In this document: in pieces, positions 9,333-16,635 of the stretch
Layout of the letters: each line of letters begins with the position of its first letter
How positions within the stretch are numbered: position 1 is the stretch's first letter
Source of the DNA: Anaerolineaceae bacterium UBA3924
Lineage (GTDB): Bacteria; Chloroflexota; Anaerolineae; Anaerolineales; Anaerolineaceae
Direction of reading: 5' to 3'
Assembly: GCA_002385985.1 (NCBI GenBank)
Contig: DGEO01000016.1
Location: 99,559 to 143,464 of the forward strand
Length of the DNA: 43,906 nt
Program-made: the position numbers and the translations under genes
The notes under the pieces: model-generated
Database searches by the model: none
The model's input: only the letters and a program-made list of their open reading frames with translations
What the model was told of the DNA's origin: nothing

Positions 9333-9409
9333 CTGTCATTCAAGGGGCGAGGGTTCAGAGAGAAATAACCAGACGAACCTTCCAAAAACCATTTCCCCTC
9401 GCGAGGTTA

Positions 9410-9415
9410 TATAAT
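9410..9415 (+). promoter_or_regulatory. -10 box upstream of the pseudogene
   Basis: TATAAT at 9410-9415 precedes the decayed lipoprotein copy and may be its surviving promoter. Confidence 0.4.
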
Positions 9416-9425
9416 CACACAGGTC

Positions 9426-9761
9426 CGCGCCTCCCTTTTCCCCGGCATCACCTCTGTGAAGAACGGTTCTCTGGAGGCCAACAACTCCTATTTGATCCGG
9501 GGAGACAATCCCATCTACTACTTCAAGGCCCCGGCCAGAACCGGCTGACCCTGCAGGTGGGCGGCCGGGTGATCACCGAATCTGACCCGCCCGCTGTACC
9601 TGCGGGTGAGCGCGGCCGACGAGTACATCTTCAACCCCGACCTGGTGGTGAACAGGAACGGGCAGCCCGCCGTCACCGGGTGGATGGAGAACCTGGGCGG
9701 CGCCTGCGTGGTGCAGCTGCAGGAAAACGCCAACCTCTACCTTCCCTGTCTGGGAAAGTGA
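9426..9761 (+). pseudogene. Decayed paralogue of the LYLP lipoprotein
   Basis: Three short fragments in shifted frames resemble the gene at 7139-9238. One encodes TLQVGGRVITESD, matching LQVGDQVITAPD of the intact gene. The last, from about 9590, encodes PLYLRVSAADEYIFNPD and ends in NLYLPCLGK, matching SLYLRIIAANEFIYDPG and LYLPYMSK. About 270 residues between those two blocks are missing and the frame is broken at least twice. An upstream fragment (SVKNGSLEANNSYLIRGD) is not clearly matched. A promoter-like box precedes it and a terminator module follows, so this looks like the remains of a once complete gene. Confidence 0.75.
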
Positions 9762-9777
9762 GCCTGAGCGCCTGAGC

Positions 9778-9833
9778 CGGGCCGATCCAATGCCCGCGCA
9801 GCCCCCGTTCCGCCGCTGGAGCGGGGTCTTCTT
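9778..9833 (+). terminator. Double-hairpin terminator, diverged copy 3
   Basis: CGGGCCGATCCAATGCCCG (9778-9796) is a diverged form of the repeat at 6952 and 9241. It is followed by a 9-bp hairpin (9803-9826, one G-U pair) and TCTTCTT. It ends the pseudogene. Confidence 0.65.
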
Positions 9834-9858
9834 GCCGATTGGGAAACCATTCTCTAAC

Positions 9859-9898
9859 TTGACAATAATTCTCCTTTTTGATATTATTTCAATGTCAA
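9859..9898 (+). promoter_or_regulatory. Sigma70-type promoter and palindromic operator of the MarR operon
   Basis: TTGACA (9859-9864), a 17-base spacer and TATTAT (9882-9887) form a near-consensus promoter. TTGATATTATTTCAA (9878-9892) is an imperfect palindrome over the -10, and TTGACA is mirrored by TGTCAA at 9893-9898. The placement suits autorepression by the MarR protein encoded 29 bases downstream. Confidence 0.7.
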
Positions 9899-9920
9899 AA
9901 CAATTAACCTGAAGGAGCTT

Positions 9921-10424
9921 ATGGGCACACGCTACGACGGAACCCCGGAAGAAAAACTTGCTCTGGATACCTACATCAAACTCACCCGCGCCAGCGAATC
10001 GCTGGAAGCGCGGCTGGACCGCCGCGCCACCAAGCACGGGCTGACCGTCAGCCAGTTTGGAGTGCTCGAGTCGCTGCTGCATCTGGGCCCCCTTACGCAG
10101 GGGGTCATTGGCCGCAAGCTGCTCAAAAGCAGCGGCAACATCACCGTGGTGATCGACAATCTGGAAAAGCGCGGCCTGGTGCGCCGCGACCGCTCCACCG
10201 AAGACCGCCGGCAGGTGTTTGTATCCCTCACCCCCGAAGGTGAGGAGCTCATCCGCCGCATCTTTCCCGAGCATGCCCGCGCCATTACCGATGAATTCAG
10301 CGCCCTGACCCCCGATGAGCAGAGGGAGCTGGGGCGGCTGTGCAAGAAACTGGGCCTGGCCGGTGACTCCCCCGGGCCCGATGCGCCGCAGAACCGCGCG
10401 CAGAGACAGGCGGAGTCCAGATAA
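9921..10424 (+). CDS. MarR family transcriptional regulator
   Basis: A 167-residue winged-helix repressor that should act as a dimer. The recognition helix region is around residues 65-85 (GRKLLKSSGNITVVIDNLEKRG), and the wing carries the MarR signature RDRSTEDRRQVFVSLTPEG. AAGGAG lies a few bases before the ATG. It is the first gene of an operon with an FMN reductase (nine bases on) and an esterase. That arrangement resembles MhqR/YodB-type regulation of quinone detoxification genes in Bacillus, so quinones, azo compounds or other electrophiles are plausible inducers. No conserved Cys is present, so sensing would have to be by ligand binding rather than thiol modification. Confidence 0.88.
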   Translation: MGTRYDGTPEEKLALDTYIKLTRASESLEARLDRRATKHGLTVSQFGVLESLLHLGPLTQGVIGRKLLKSSGNITVVIDNLEKRGLVRRDRSTEDRRQVFVSLTPEGEELIRRIFPEHARAITDEFSALTPDEQRELGRLCKKLGLAGDSPGPDAPQNRAQRQAESR

Positions 10425-10433
10425 AGGTAGAGC

Positions 10434-11018
10434 ATGAACGAACAACTGCATATCGCCGGTTTCGCGGGCAGCCTGCGAAGCCAGTCCTACAACCGGCGGC
10501 TGCTGGAGATCGCCGCTGAATTGATGCCCCCCGGCATGAGGCTGGAGATTCTGGATATCGACCTGCCCATGTACAACCCCGATCTGGAAAGCCAGCCCCT
10601 GCCGGAGCCGGTGCGCCGCTTTCGCGAGGGAGTTGCCCGCGCCGACGGCCTGCTGATCGCCACGCCCGAGTACAACCACTCCATCCCCGCCGTGCTGAAG
10701 AACGCGCTGGAGTGGCTCTCGCGCCCGCTGCCCGACCTGCCCGCCAGCGGCAAGCTGGCCGCCATCATGGGCGCGGGGGGACGGGTTGGCACCGCGCGCG
10801 CCCAGACTCACCTGCGGCAGATTGCCCATTCGCTCAACATGCTGGTGCTCAGCCGCCCCGAGGTGCTGATCGCCAACGCGTCGGCTGTGTTCGACGAACA
10901 GGGCCGGCTGCTGGACGAGGCCGCGCTGGGCTTCATCCACCAGCAGATGGTGGCGCTGGAGGCCGGGGTGCGCTTCCTGCAGACCCGCCAGTCGATCGGT
11001 GAGATGATCCGGTTTTGA
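10434..11018 (+). CDS. NAD(P)H-dependent FMN reductase (azo/quinone/chromate reductase type)
   Basis: A flavodoxin-fold reductase of 194 residues. The FMN phosphate loop is GSLRSQSYNRRLL near the N-terminus, and the family signature TPEYNHSIPAVLKNALEW follows at about residues 78-95. GAGGRVGTARAQ is the usual third FMN loop. Such enzymes reduce quinones, azo dyes or chromate with NAD(P)H and bound FMN. It follows the MarR gene by nine bases and so is very likely controlled by it. Confidence 0.88.
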   Translation: MNEQLHIAGFAGSLRSQSYNRRLLEIAAELMPPGMRLEILDIDLPMYNPDLESQPLPEPVRRFREGVARADGLLIATPEYNHSIPAVLKNALEWLSRPLPDLPASGKLAAIMGAGGRVGTARAQTHLRQIAHSLNMLVLSRPEVLIANASAVFDEQGRLLDEAALGFIHQQMVALEAGVRFLQTRQSIGEMIRF

Positions 11019-11124
11019 AACCAGGGGAGGGGGATATGAATAATCAAGGCCTGCAGCCCATCACCCTCGCAGCCGGCTTTTGCGCCCGCGCATCGCTTGC
11101 TGCCCCCGCCCGGGAGGTATATTA

Positions 11125-11769
11125 ATGGACACCCCTTACCTGAGCAGCGATCCGCACGCCGGGCAGCCGGTCTACCGCCTGGGCCAGCCGCTGGCCAGCG
11201 CCCGGCTGGCGCTGGTGCTGCTGCACGGGCGCGGCAGCGGGGCCGCGGATATCCTGGCGCTGGGGCAGGCGCTGGACCTGCCCGATGCGGCCCTGATTGC
11301 CCCCGAGGCCGCCCACGGGACCTGGTACCCGCGGCCCTTCACCGCCCCGGTGGAGGAAAATGAGCCCTGGCTGTCTTCGGCGCTGAACGGCATCTCGCGC
11401 CTGCTGAGCGAGCTGGCCGAGGCCGGCTTCGGCCCGGAGCGGGTGGGTCTGCTGGGCTTCTCGCAGGGGGCCTGCCTGGCGCTGGAGTACGCCGCGCGCT
11501 ACCCGCAGCGCTTCGTCGGCGTGTTCGGGCTGAGCGGCGCGCTGATCGGGAACCCGGCCAACCCGATGCCCGAAGAGCCGCTGCTGGCCGGGACGCCGGT
11601 GCTGCTCTCCAGCGCGGAGCGGGATCCGTACATCCCGGCCGGGCGGGTGCAGCAGTCGGCGGAGGTGTTCCGCCGCCTGGGTGCCGACGTGACCGAGCTG
11701 ATCTTCCCCGGCGCATCGCACTCCGTGCCCGAAGCCGCGCTGGAGTATGTGAGGGAGAGGCTGGGATAA
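11125..11769 (+). CDS. Phospholipase/carboxylesterase family alpha/beta hydrolase
   Basis: A 214-residue alpha/beta hydrolase. The start at 11125 is fixed by GGGAGG about ten bases upstream. The oxyanion-hole segment is LLHGRGSG, the nucleophile elbow is GFSQGACLALEYA, the acid lies in SSAERDPYIP, and the His is in GASHSVPEAAL. This is the family of MhqD and YpfH. It lies 106 bases after the FMN reductase and is probably the third gene of the MarR operon, ending at a strong hairpin. MhqD is part of the Bacillus quinone-stress regulon, which supports, without proving, the same role here. Confidence 0.85.
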   Translation: MDTPYLSSDPHAGQPVYRLGQPLASARLALVLLHGRGSGAADILALGQALDLPDAALIAPEAAHGTWYPRPFTAPVEENEPWLSSALNGISRLLSELAEAGFGPERVGLLGFSQGACLALEYAARYPQRFVGVFGLSGALIGNPANPMPEEPLLAGTPVLLSSAERDPYIPAGRVQQSAEVFRRLGADVTELIFPGASHSVPEAALEYVRERLG

Positions 11770-11848
11770 GTCCCCGCCGGCGACATGGGGGTGTCCTCCT
11801 TCCTGTAGGGACCGGATTTTTCACCTTCGGCTCTGTCATTGTTTACTG

Positions 11849-11894
11849 GTGAAAGAAGGCGCGAAACCTGGCCAGGTTTCGCGCCTTCTTTCAC
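11849..11894. terminator. 46-base perfect palindrome, probable terminator of the MarR operon
   Basis: The arms are 23 bases each and perfectly complementary, centred between 11871 and 11872. The inner part is GC-rich (GGCGCGAAACCTGG and its complement) and the outer right part is TTCTTTC. This acts like a GC stem followed by a U-rich tract. It is symmetric, so it may work in both directions. Confidence 0.7.
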
Positions 11895-12070
11895 GCCAGC
11901 CATCCACACACCCTGGGGCAGGATGGCGTGACTGCCGGCCTAAGGTGAGGATCGCCATCTCTTCGCCTCGCAGGGGAGATGACCGAACTCCGGGGGCGCC
12001 TCCTTGGGCTCTGCCATGGGGATCGGGGGATGGGCCAACCCCCAGCACCCCCATCCACCCCGGGCATTTA

Positions 12071-12079
12071 TGCTATGAT
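12071..12079 (+). promoter_or_regulatory. Extended -10 promoter of nadE
   Basis: TGCTATGAT is an extended -10 element 33 bases before the nadE ATG. There is no obvious -35. Confidence 0.55.
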
Positions 12080-12112
12080 CATTACCATACTGCTCATACC
12101 TCGAGGTGTCTG

Positions 12113-12919
12113 ATGAACGAACTGACCCTGGATGCTCCGCAAGTACGCAAGTTTTTAACCGGTTTCATCTTCTCTCAAGTCACCCGGGCGGGACTGCGCC
12201 GGGCGGTGCTGGGCCTCTCGGGCGGGCTGGATTCGGCCCTGGCCTGCTTCCTGGCCGCCGAGGCGCTCGGTCCGGAGAACGTGCTGGCCGTGCGCATGCC
12301 CTACCGCACCTCCTCTCCCGATTCGCTCGCCGATGCCCAGAAGGTGATCGACGCCACCGGCGTGCGCTCGCTGGACGTGGAGATCACCCCCATGGCCGAG
12401 CCGCTGTTCGAGCGCTTCCCCGATATGAACAACACCCGGCGCGGCAATGTGATGGCCCGGCTGCGCATGATCGTGCTCTTCGACCAGTCGGCGGCCAACG
12501 ACGCGCTGGTGGTTGGCACCGGCAACAAGACCGAGATCCTGCTGGGCTACTCCACGCTGTACGGCGACGCCGCGGCGGCCTTCAACCCCCTGGGCGACCT
12601 GTATAAAACCCAGGTGCGCCAGCTGGCCGCCGAGATGGGCGTGCCCGCCTCGATCATCGCCAAGCCGCCGTCAGCGGACCTGTTCGTCGGGCAGACGGAC
12701 GAGGGCGACCTGGGCTACACCTACGAGCAGATCGACCGGCTGCTCTACCTGCTGGTGGACCGCCGCCTGACGCCCGAAGAAGCCGTGGCGGCCGGGTTTG
12801 AGGCCCCGATGGTGCGGGCCATCATCGAGCGCATCCGCCGCAACCAGTTCAAGCGGACCACCCCGCCCATCGCCTACCTGAAATTCGACGTCCCCGGCTG
12901 GGACTTCGTGCACGTTTAG
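12113..12919 (+). CDS. nadE: NAD+ synthetase, ammonia-dependent type
   Basis: This cytosolic enzyme converts nicotinate adenine dinucleotide to NAD+ using ATP and ammonia. It has 268 residues, the length of the single-domain form, with no glutaminase domain. The PP-loop motif is GLSGGLDSALA at about residue 35. Further family motifs are GTGNKTEILLGY, NPLGDLYKTQV and PPSADLFVGQTDE. GAGGTG lies four bases before the ATG at 12113, which is preferred over longer in-frame extensions. It is monocistronic and its stop overlaps the convergent HAD gene by four bases. Confidence 0.92.
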   Translation: MNELTLDAPQVRKFLTGFIFSQVTRAGLRRAVLGLSGGLDSALACFLAAEALGPENVLAVRMPYRTSSPDSLADAQKVIDATGVRSLDVEITPMAEPLFERFPDMNNTRRGNVMARLRMIVLFDQSAANDALVVGTGNKTEILLGYSTLYGDAAAAFNPLGDLYKTQVRQLAAEMGVPASIIAKPPSADLFVGQTDEGDLGYTYEQIDRLLYLLVDRRLTPEEAVAAGFEAPMVRAIIERIRRNQFKRTTPPIAYLKFDVPGWDFVHV

Positions 12920-13623
12920 GCTTCGGCTTCCAGCCGGCGCACCAGCGCCGGCAGCTGGTCCAGCCGCTCAATTTCAAAGAACCGCCGGTGACCCCGGGGC
13001 GGGTCGCTGTTTTCATACGCCCAGGTGAGCGGGTAGGGCACGTGCACCGCCCAACCGCCCAGCTGCAGCACGGGCAGCACGTCCGAGCGCATCGAGTTGC
13101 CGATCATCAGGAAGCGCTCCGGGTTCAGCCCGTGGCGCTTGAGCAGGCGGTCGTAAACCCGCGGGGTCTTGTCAGAGACGATCTCCACCTGCTGGAAGTA
13201 TTCGCCCAGGCCCGAAGCGTCGATCTTGCGCTGCTGGTCCGAGAGGTCTCCCTTGGTGATCAGCAGCAGCGGGTGAGTCTGCGCCAGCGCCGCGACCGCC
13301 TCGGCGCTGCCGTCGATCAGCTCCACTTCGTGGTTGACCATGGCGCGGCCCATGTCGACGATGGTCCGGATGTCGCGCGGGTTCACCCGGCCGCCGGTCA
13401 CCTCGATGGCGGCCTCGACCATGGAAAGGGTAAAGCCGCGGATGCCGAAGCCGAAGGGGGCCAGGTTGCCCATCTCGATGCGGTGCAGCGTGTCCAGGAC
13501 TTCCTCGCGGCCGGGGCCGTAAGGGGCCAGTAGCTCGACCAGCCTGGCCTGGGCCTGCTGGTAGAAGGTCTCGGAATGCCACAGGGTGTCGTCGGCGTCA
13601 AAGGCGATGGCCTCAAAGTGCAT
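12916..13623 (-). CDS. HAD superfamily hydrolase
   Basis: A 235-residue haloacid dehalogenase-like phosphatase. Motif I is FDADDTLW with the nucleophile Asp, motif II is LLITKGD, and the conserved Lys/motif IV region is KTPRVYDRLL followed by MIGNSMRSDVLPV. GGAGG lies five bases before the ATG at 13623, which is preferred over a start nine codons earlier. The substrate is unknown; this type often acts on small phosphorylated metabolites. It is divergent from the DUF169 gene. Confidence 0.85.
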   Translation of the reverse strand: MHFEAIAFDADDTLWHSETFYQQAQARLVELLAPYGPGREEVLDTLHRIEMGNLAPFGFGIRGFTLSMVEAAIEVTGGRVNPRDIRTIVDMGRAMVNHEVELIDGSAEAVAALAQTHPLLLITKGDLSDQQRKIDASGLGEYFQQVEIVSDKTPRVYDRLLKRHGLNPERFLMIGNSMRSDVLPVLQLGGWAVHVPYPLTWAYENSDPPRGHRRFFEIERLDQLPALVRRLEAEA

Positions 13624-13750
13624 GGGTCCCTCCGGGGAAAAATGTACCACAATCGCGGTCCCTTCACAAGCAAAGCGGAGCCTCTCTCTCCGGAGCGGGC
13701 GCGGGCGCCGGCCGTCATGGGCTTCACCCGAGTGACAGGAGCAATGACAC

Positions 13751-13779
13751 TTGCCCGGCCTCCTTTATTTGTCTATACT
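13751..13779 (+). promoter_or_regulatory. Promoter of the DUF169 gene
   Basis: TTGCCC (13751-13756), a 17-base spacer and TATACT (13774-13779). The leader to the ATG at 13866 would be about 80 bases. Confidence 0.5.
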
Positions 13780-13865
13780 AATTGTGAAAGCTGTAACAAA
13801 AACTGCGTGTTACCGCAGAGAATTCCCCATTTTTCTGTTTGCAGCAGATGAATAAGGAGGTTGAT

Positions 13866-14636
13866 ATGAACCCGAAGGAAATCTCAGAGCGCCTGGTGTC
13901 CATCCTGCATCTGGAGACCTATCCGGTTGCCGTCAAACTGTACAAAGACCGTGCCGAGCTGCCCCGCCAGCCGCTGAACATCAAGCAGAATTTCTGCCAG
14001 CTGATCTCCTCGGCCCGCTACGCCTGCCGCCCCGGCAGCGGCACGGCCGACAGCATGATCTGCGCCTTCGGCGCTGCCTGCCTGGGCCTGATCGAAACGC
14101 CCGAGGTGATCTCTTCCGGCAAGGCAGCCAACGGCATTTATGTGGGCAATGCCGAAGCGGCGAAGAATTTCATGGCCAACGTGTACAAAATCGGCGACAG
14201 CGGCCGCCAGTACGACGCCGTCATGGTGCGCCCGCTGAGCGAGCTGCCCGAGGACGAGGAAGCGGACGCGGTGCTGATCTACGTTAACCCGGTGCAGGCC
14301 ATGCGCCTGATCCACGCCTGCGCTTACGACACCGGCGAGAAGATCACCGCCGACACGGTGGCCGAAGGCGCCATGTGCTCCGCCACGGCCTTCGCCGCGG
14401 CCGAGAAGAAGCCTACCATCGGCTTCCCCTGCGCCGGGGACCGCATCTTCGGCGGCACGCAGAACCACGAGCTGGTCTTCGCCGCCCCCTACAGCCTGGT
14501 CAAAGAAAAGCTGGTGGACCACCTGGAAAAGACCGCTCAGGGCGGCTTCTCGGTCTTCCCCGTGCCGCCCAACATGTACTGGACCCCGTCCATGCCCCCG
14601 GCCTACACCATCCAGCCGGAATATCTGAAAAACTGA
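13866..14636 (+). CDS. DUF169 family protein
   Basis: A 256-residue cytosolic protein of the DUF169 family, which is found in anaerobic bacteria and archaea and has no established function. AAGGAGG at 13854-13860 sits five bases before the ATG and rules out the start nine codons upstream. Family features are LETYPVAVKLYKD near the N-terminus, the Cys in KQNFCQLISSARY, ICAFGAACLGL, and a C-terminal CAGDRIFGGTQNHELVFA. Several Cys residues are present (NFCQ, YACR, ICAF, AACL, MCSA, PCAG), so metal or cofactor binding is conceivable. It has its own promoter and terminator. Confidence 0.8.
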   Translation: MNPKEISERLVSILHLETYPVAVKLYKDRAELPRQPLNIKQNFCQLISSARYACRPGSGTADSMICAFGAACLGLIETPEVISSGKAANGIYVGNAEAAKNFMANVYKIGDSGRQYDAVMVRPLSELPEDEEADAVLIYVNPVQAMRLIHACAYDTGEKITADTVAEGAMCSATAFAAAEKKPTIGFPCAGDRIFGGTQNHELVFAAPYSLVKEKLVDHLEKTAQGGFSVFPVPPNMYWTPSMPPAYTIQPEYLKN

Positions 14637-14661
14637 GCGCGAGCGGTCCGCATGAAAACTG

Positions 14662-14693
14662 GCCGGCGCGTCCATTGGACGCGCCGGCTTTTT
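14662..14693 (+). terminator. Intrinsic terminator of the DUF169 gene
   Basis: A perfect 12-bp stem, GCCGGCGCGTCC/GGACGCGCCGGC, with a 3-base loop and TTTTT. Confidence 0.9.
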
Positions 14694-14907
14694 CCTGGCA
14701 TCGTGCTTCCTGCAGGGAAACCGGAATGCCGTTCGGCGCTCCGGCCGGATTGGAATCCACCCCGGTGATATGCTGCCCCCGGCACCTCGCCGCCGACATG
14801 GGGGATGATCACGGCCAGCGGCACGGCGGCGGGCAGAAGGGCAAAGCGCGGCGAAAAAACCGGCTGACCCGCCCTTCCAGGATGGCCCTCTCCGGGACAT
14901 TTCTTTT

Positions 14908-15354
14908 TCAGGGATGCGCGCGGTCCTGGTACCAGCCCTGCTGGCTCACCGAAAAGACGTCAAACTCGGGGATATAGGGTTTGATGTCCAGCAGGGGCGT
15001 TCCGTCGAGCATATCCGCCCCGCGAAAGGTCAGGCGGCTGCCCTGGCGCCCTTCCAGGCGGACGATGGACAGGCCCAGCGGGTTGGGCCGGCGCGGGTAG
15101 CGGGTGGCGAACAGGCCGTGCAGCCGGTCGTCCAGGAAGGGCTTTACCTGCAGCTCGGCCCCCGGCCCGGCGCGGTGAAAGACGTACAGCAGGTAGACAT
15201 GCGAGAAGTCCTCCAGGCCTTCCAGCCCGGCGGCATACTCCGGAAATACCTCCACCGTCCCGGTCAGTTCGGAGCGGGCCGCCTGGATGGGCGCGCCCTG
15301 AGGCTCAAGGATCGGCGTGTGGATCACGCCGATGGGTTTGAAGCAGTATTCCAT
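14908..15354 (-). CDS. TrmO/TsaA-like protein (UPF0066), probable tRNA t6A methyltransferase
   Basis: A 148-residue protein of the TsaA/TrmO family. In Escherichia coli TrmO methylates N6-threonylcarbamoyladenosine at position 37 of some tRNAs. Visible motifs are PIGVIHTP at the start, FSHVYLLYVFHRA, GLFATRYPRRPNPLGLSIVRL and LDGTPLLDIKPYIPEFD. It lacks the longer C-terminal domain of the proteobacterial enzyme, as do many short members in anaerobes. AGGATG precedes the start. Short homologues may have other substrates, so the reaction is an inference. Confidence 0.82.
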   Translation of the reverse strand: MEYCFKPIGVIHTPILEPQGAPIQAARSELTGTVEVFPEYAAGLEGLEDFSHVYLLYVFHRAGPGAELQVKPFLDDRLHGLFATRYPRRPNPLGLSIVRLEGRQGSRLTFRGADMLDGTPLLDIKPYIPEFDVFSVSQQGWYQDRAHP

Positions 15355-15524
15355 GGATCAACATCCTTTCTTCGCTCACACCCCGTAAAGGCCCGGGAGC
15401 AAAAAGACAAACAGCGAATCGGCGATGCCCCGCCCGGGTGAAAGGCCCGTGCCCGTACGCGCGCGGCCGGGATCAGCAGCCCGCAGGAGCGCCGTCCGGA
15501 CCGGCGCCTGTTAAGGGACAGGCC

Positions 15525-15902
15525 TCAGTTCAGCCGCTCGACGCGGTCCGCCAGCTCGCCGGCCAGGTAGGCGCGCACGGCGGCGTCGATATCGCGCCGG
15601 TCGGTCAGCAGCGGTCGGACGCCCAGCCAGCGCAGGGATTCGTACGCGCCGCGGACCATGCCGCCGCACAGCAGGGCCTGGCAGTCGGCGATGGCCCGGG
15701 CCGCGGCCATCTGCCGGCTGTGCGAGGCGGCGTCCAGGCCCAGGTCGGCGGCGGGAACGGCGGACGGGTCCCGGCCCGGCATTTCGCGCAGCTCGCGGCC
15801 GGTGATCACCCCGTTTTCCACGGTCAGCACCAGGCAGTAAGGCGCGCGGGTGTAGTTCCGGCTGATGGTCCGGCCGTCTTCGGTGATGACTGCGATTTTC
15901 AT
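15525..15902 (-). CDS. NifX/NifB-type dinitrogenase iron-molybdenum cofactor domain protein
   Basis: A 125-residue single-domain protein of the FeMo-co biosynthesis accessory fold. It starts MKIAVITEDGRTISRNYTRA, the usual beginning of this family, and has CQALLCGGMVRGAYESL, the typical glycine-rich region. No other nitrogenase gene is visible, so this is probably one of the stand-alone members found in many anaerobes with suggested iron-sulfur or metal-carrier roles. A longer upstream frame is rejected because MKIAVIT is the normal N-terminus. A -10 (TATAAT, 15985-15990, minus strand) gives a leader of about 75 bases. Confidence 0.8.
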   Translation of the reverse strand: MKIAVITEDGRTISRNYTRAPYCLVLTVENGVITGRELREMPGRDPSAVPAADLGLDAASHSRQMAAARAIADCQALLCGGMVRGAYESLRWLGVRPLLTDRRDIDAAVRAYLAGELADRVERLN

Positions 15903-15984
15903 GCTCCGTTCCTCTGGTGATGTTCCGTCCGGCTCCGGCCGGGCTGAAAAGCAAATCTGTCCGCTGAAGGGGGATTTCGAGGTC

Positions 15985-15990
15985 ATTATA
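15985..15990 (-). promoter_or_regulatory. -10 box of the NifX-like gene
   Basis: TATAAT on the minus strand, preceded by GGG. It lies about 83 bases before the ATG. Confidence 0.5.
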
Positions 15991-16061
15991 CCCGGCTGCG
16001 GGCGGGGCTGTGATACCATCACCACTGAAGGCACATTCCACCCCATCACCCGGGAGGACGC

Positions 16062-16631
16062 ATGGAAGATCGGCTGGAGATCCGGCCGCTGCGCCGGCTG
16101 GACATGGACGCAGTCCGGCCCGTGCTGAGCGGCTACGAGTCGGCGGAAAAATACACGGTCGAGTGGAGCGATTCGGCGGAGCGGACCCGCTTCGAAATCC
16201 GCCTGGTGCGCCTGAAACAGTCCTACCGCAAGAGCTTCGAGGAGGACATCCAGCCTGAGGACTTACGCCGCTACGAGGAATACCTGGCCGAGGGCTTCTC
16301 TTTCGGCGCGTACGCGGGCGGCCGGCTGGCCGCGCTGGCCATCGCCGAAGCCGAGCGCTGGAACCGCTCGCTGCGGGTGTGGGAGTTCCACGTGGCGCGC
16401 GAATACCGCCGGCAGGGCGTTGGCCGGGCGCTGATGGAGCGGGTGCTGGCCCGCGCCGCCGAAGAGGGGCTGCGAATCGTGTACCTGGAGACCCAGAACA
16501 CCAACGTGCCGGCCATCCGCTTTTACCGCGCGATGGGCTTCCGGCTGGAAGCGCTGGACCTGTCCTTCTACACCAACCGGGACCTGGAAGACGGCGAGGT
16601 GGCCTTCTTCATGAAGCGCCGGCTGGAATAG
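16062..16631 (+). CDS. GNAT family N-acetyltransferase
   Basis: A 189-residue acetyltransferase. The acetyl-CoA binding motif A is FHVAREYRRQGVGRALM, and motif B appears as LETQNTNVPAIRFYRAMGF. GGGAGGA lies just before the ATG. The N-terminal 70 residues are less typical and probably hold the acceptor site. The acceptor (protein N-terminus, amine or antibiotic) cannot be predicted. It converges with the PhzF gene with only four bases between stops. Confidence 0.85.
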   Translation: MEDRLEIRPLRRLDMDAVRPVLSGYESAEKYTVEWSDSAERTRFEIRLVRLKQSYRKSFEEDIQPEDLRRYEEYLAEGFSFGAYAGGRLAALAIAEAERWNRSLRVWEFHVAREYRRQGVGRALMERVLARAAEEGLRIVYLETQNTNVPAIRFYRAMGFRLEALDLSFYTNRDLEDGEVAFFMKRRLE

Positions 16632-16635
16632 CCCG

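Larger units (their letters stand above)
11770..12112. other. Intergenic region between esterase and nadE
   Basis: This stretch of 343 bases contains the 46-base palindrome (11849-11894) and the nadE promoter (12071-12079). Between them the sequence is GC-rich with no gene I can support. An open frame runs through it into nadE but has no ribosome site and crosses the palindrome. Confidence 0.5.

Noticed and set aside
11849..12112. N-terminal extension of nadE
   Set aside because: The open frame runs through the 46-base palindrome and the nadE promoter. The ATG at 12113 has a ribosome site and gives the normal protein length.
15525..15902. Nitrogen fixation locus
   Set aside because: Only a stand-alone NifX/NifB-type domain is present, with no nif structural or assembly genes in the window.
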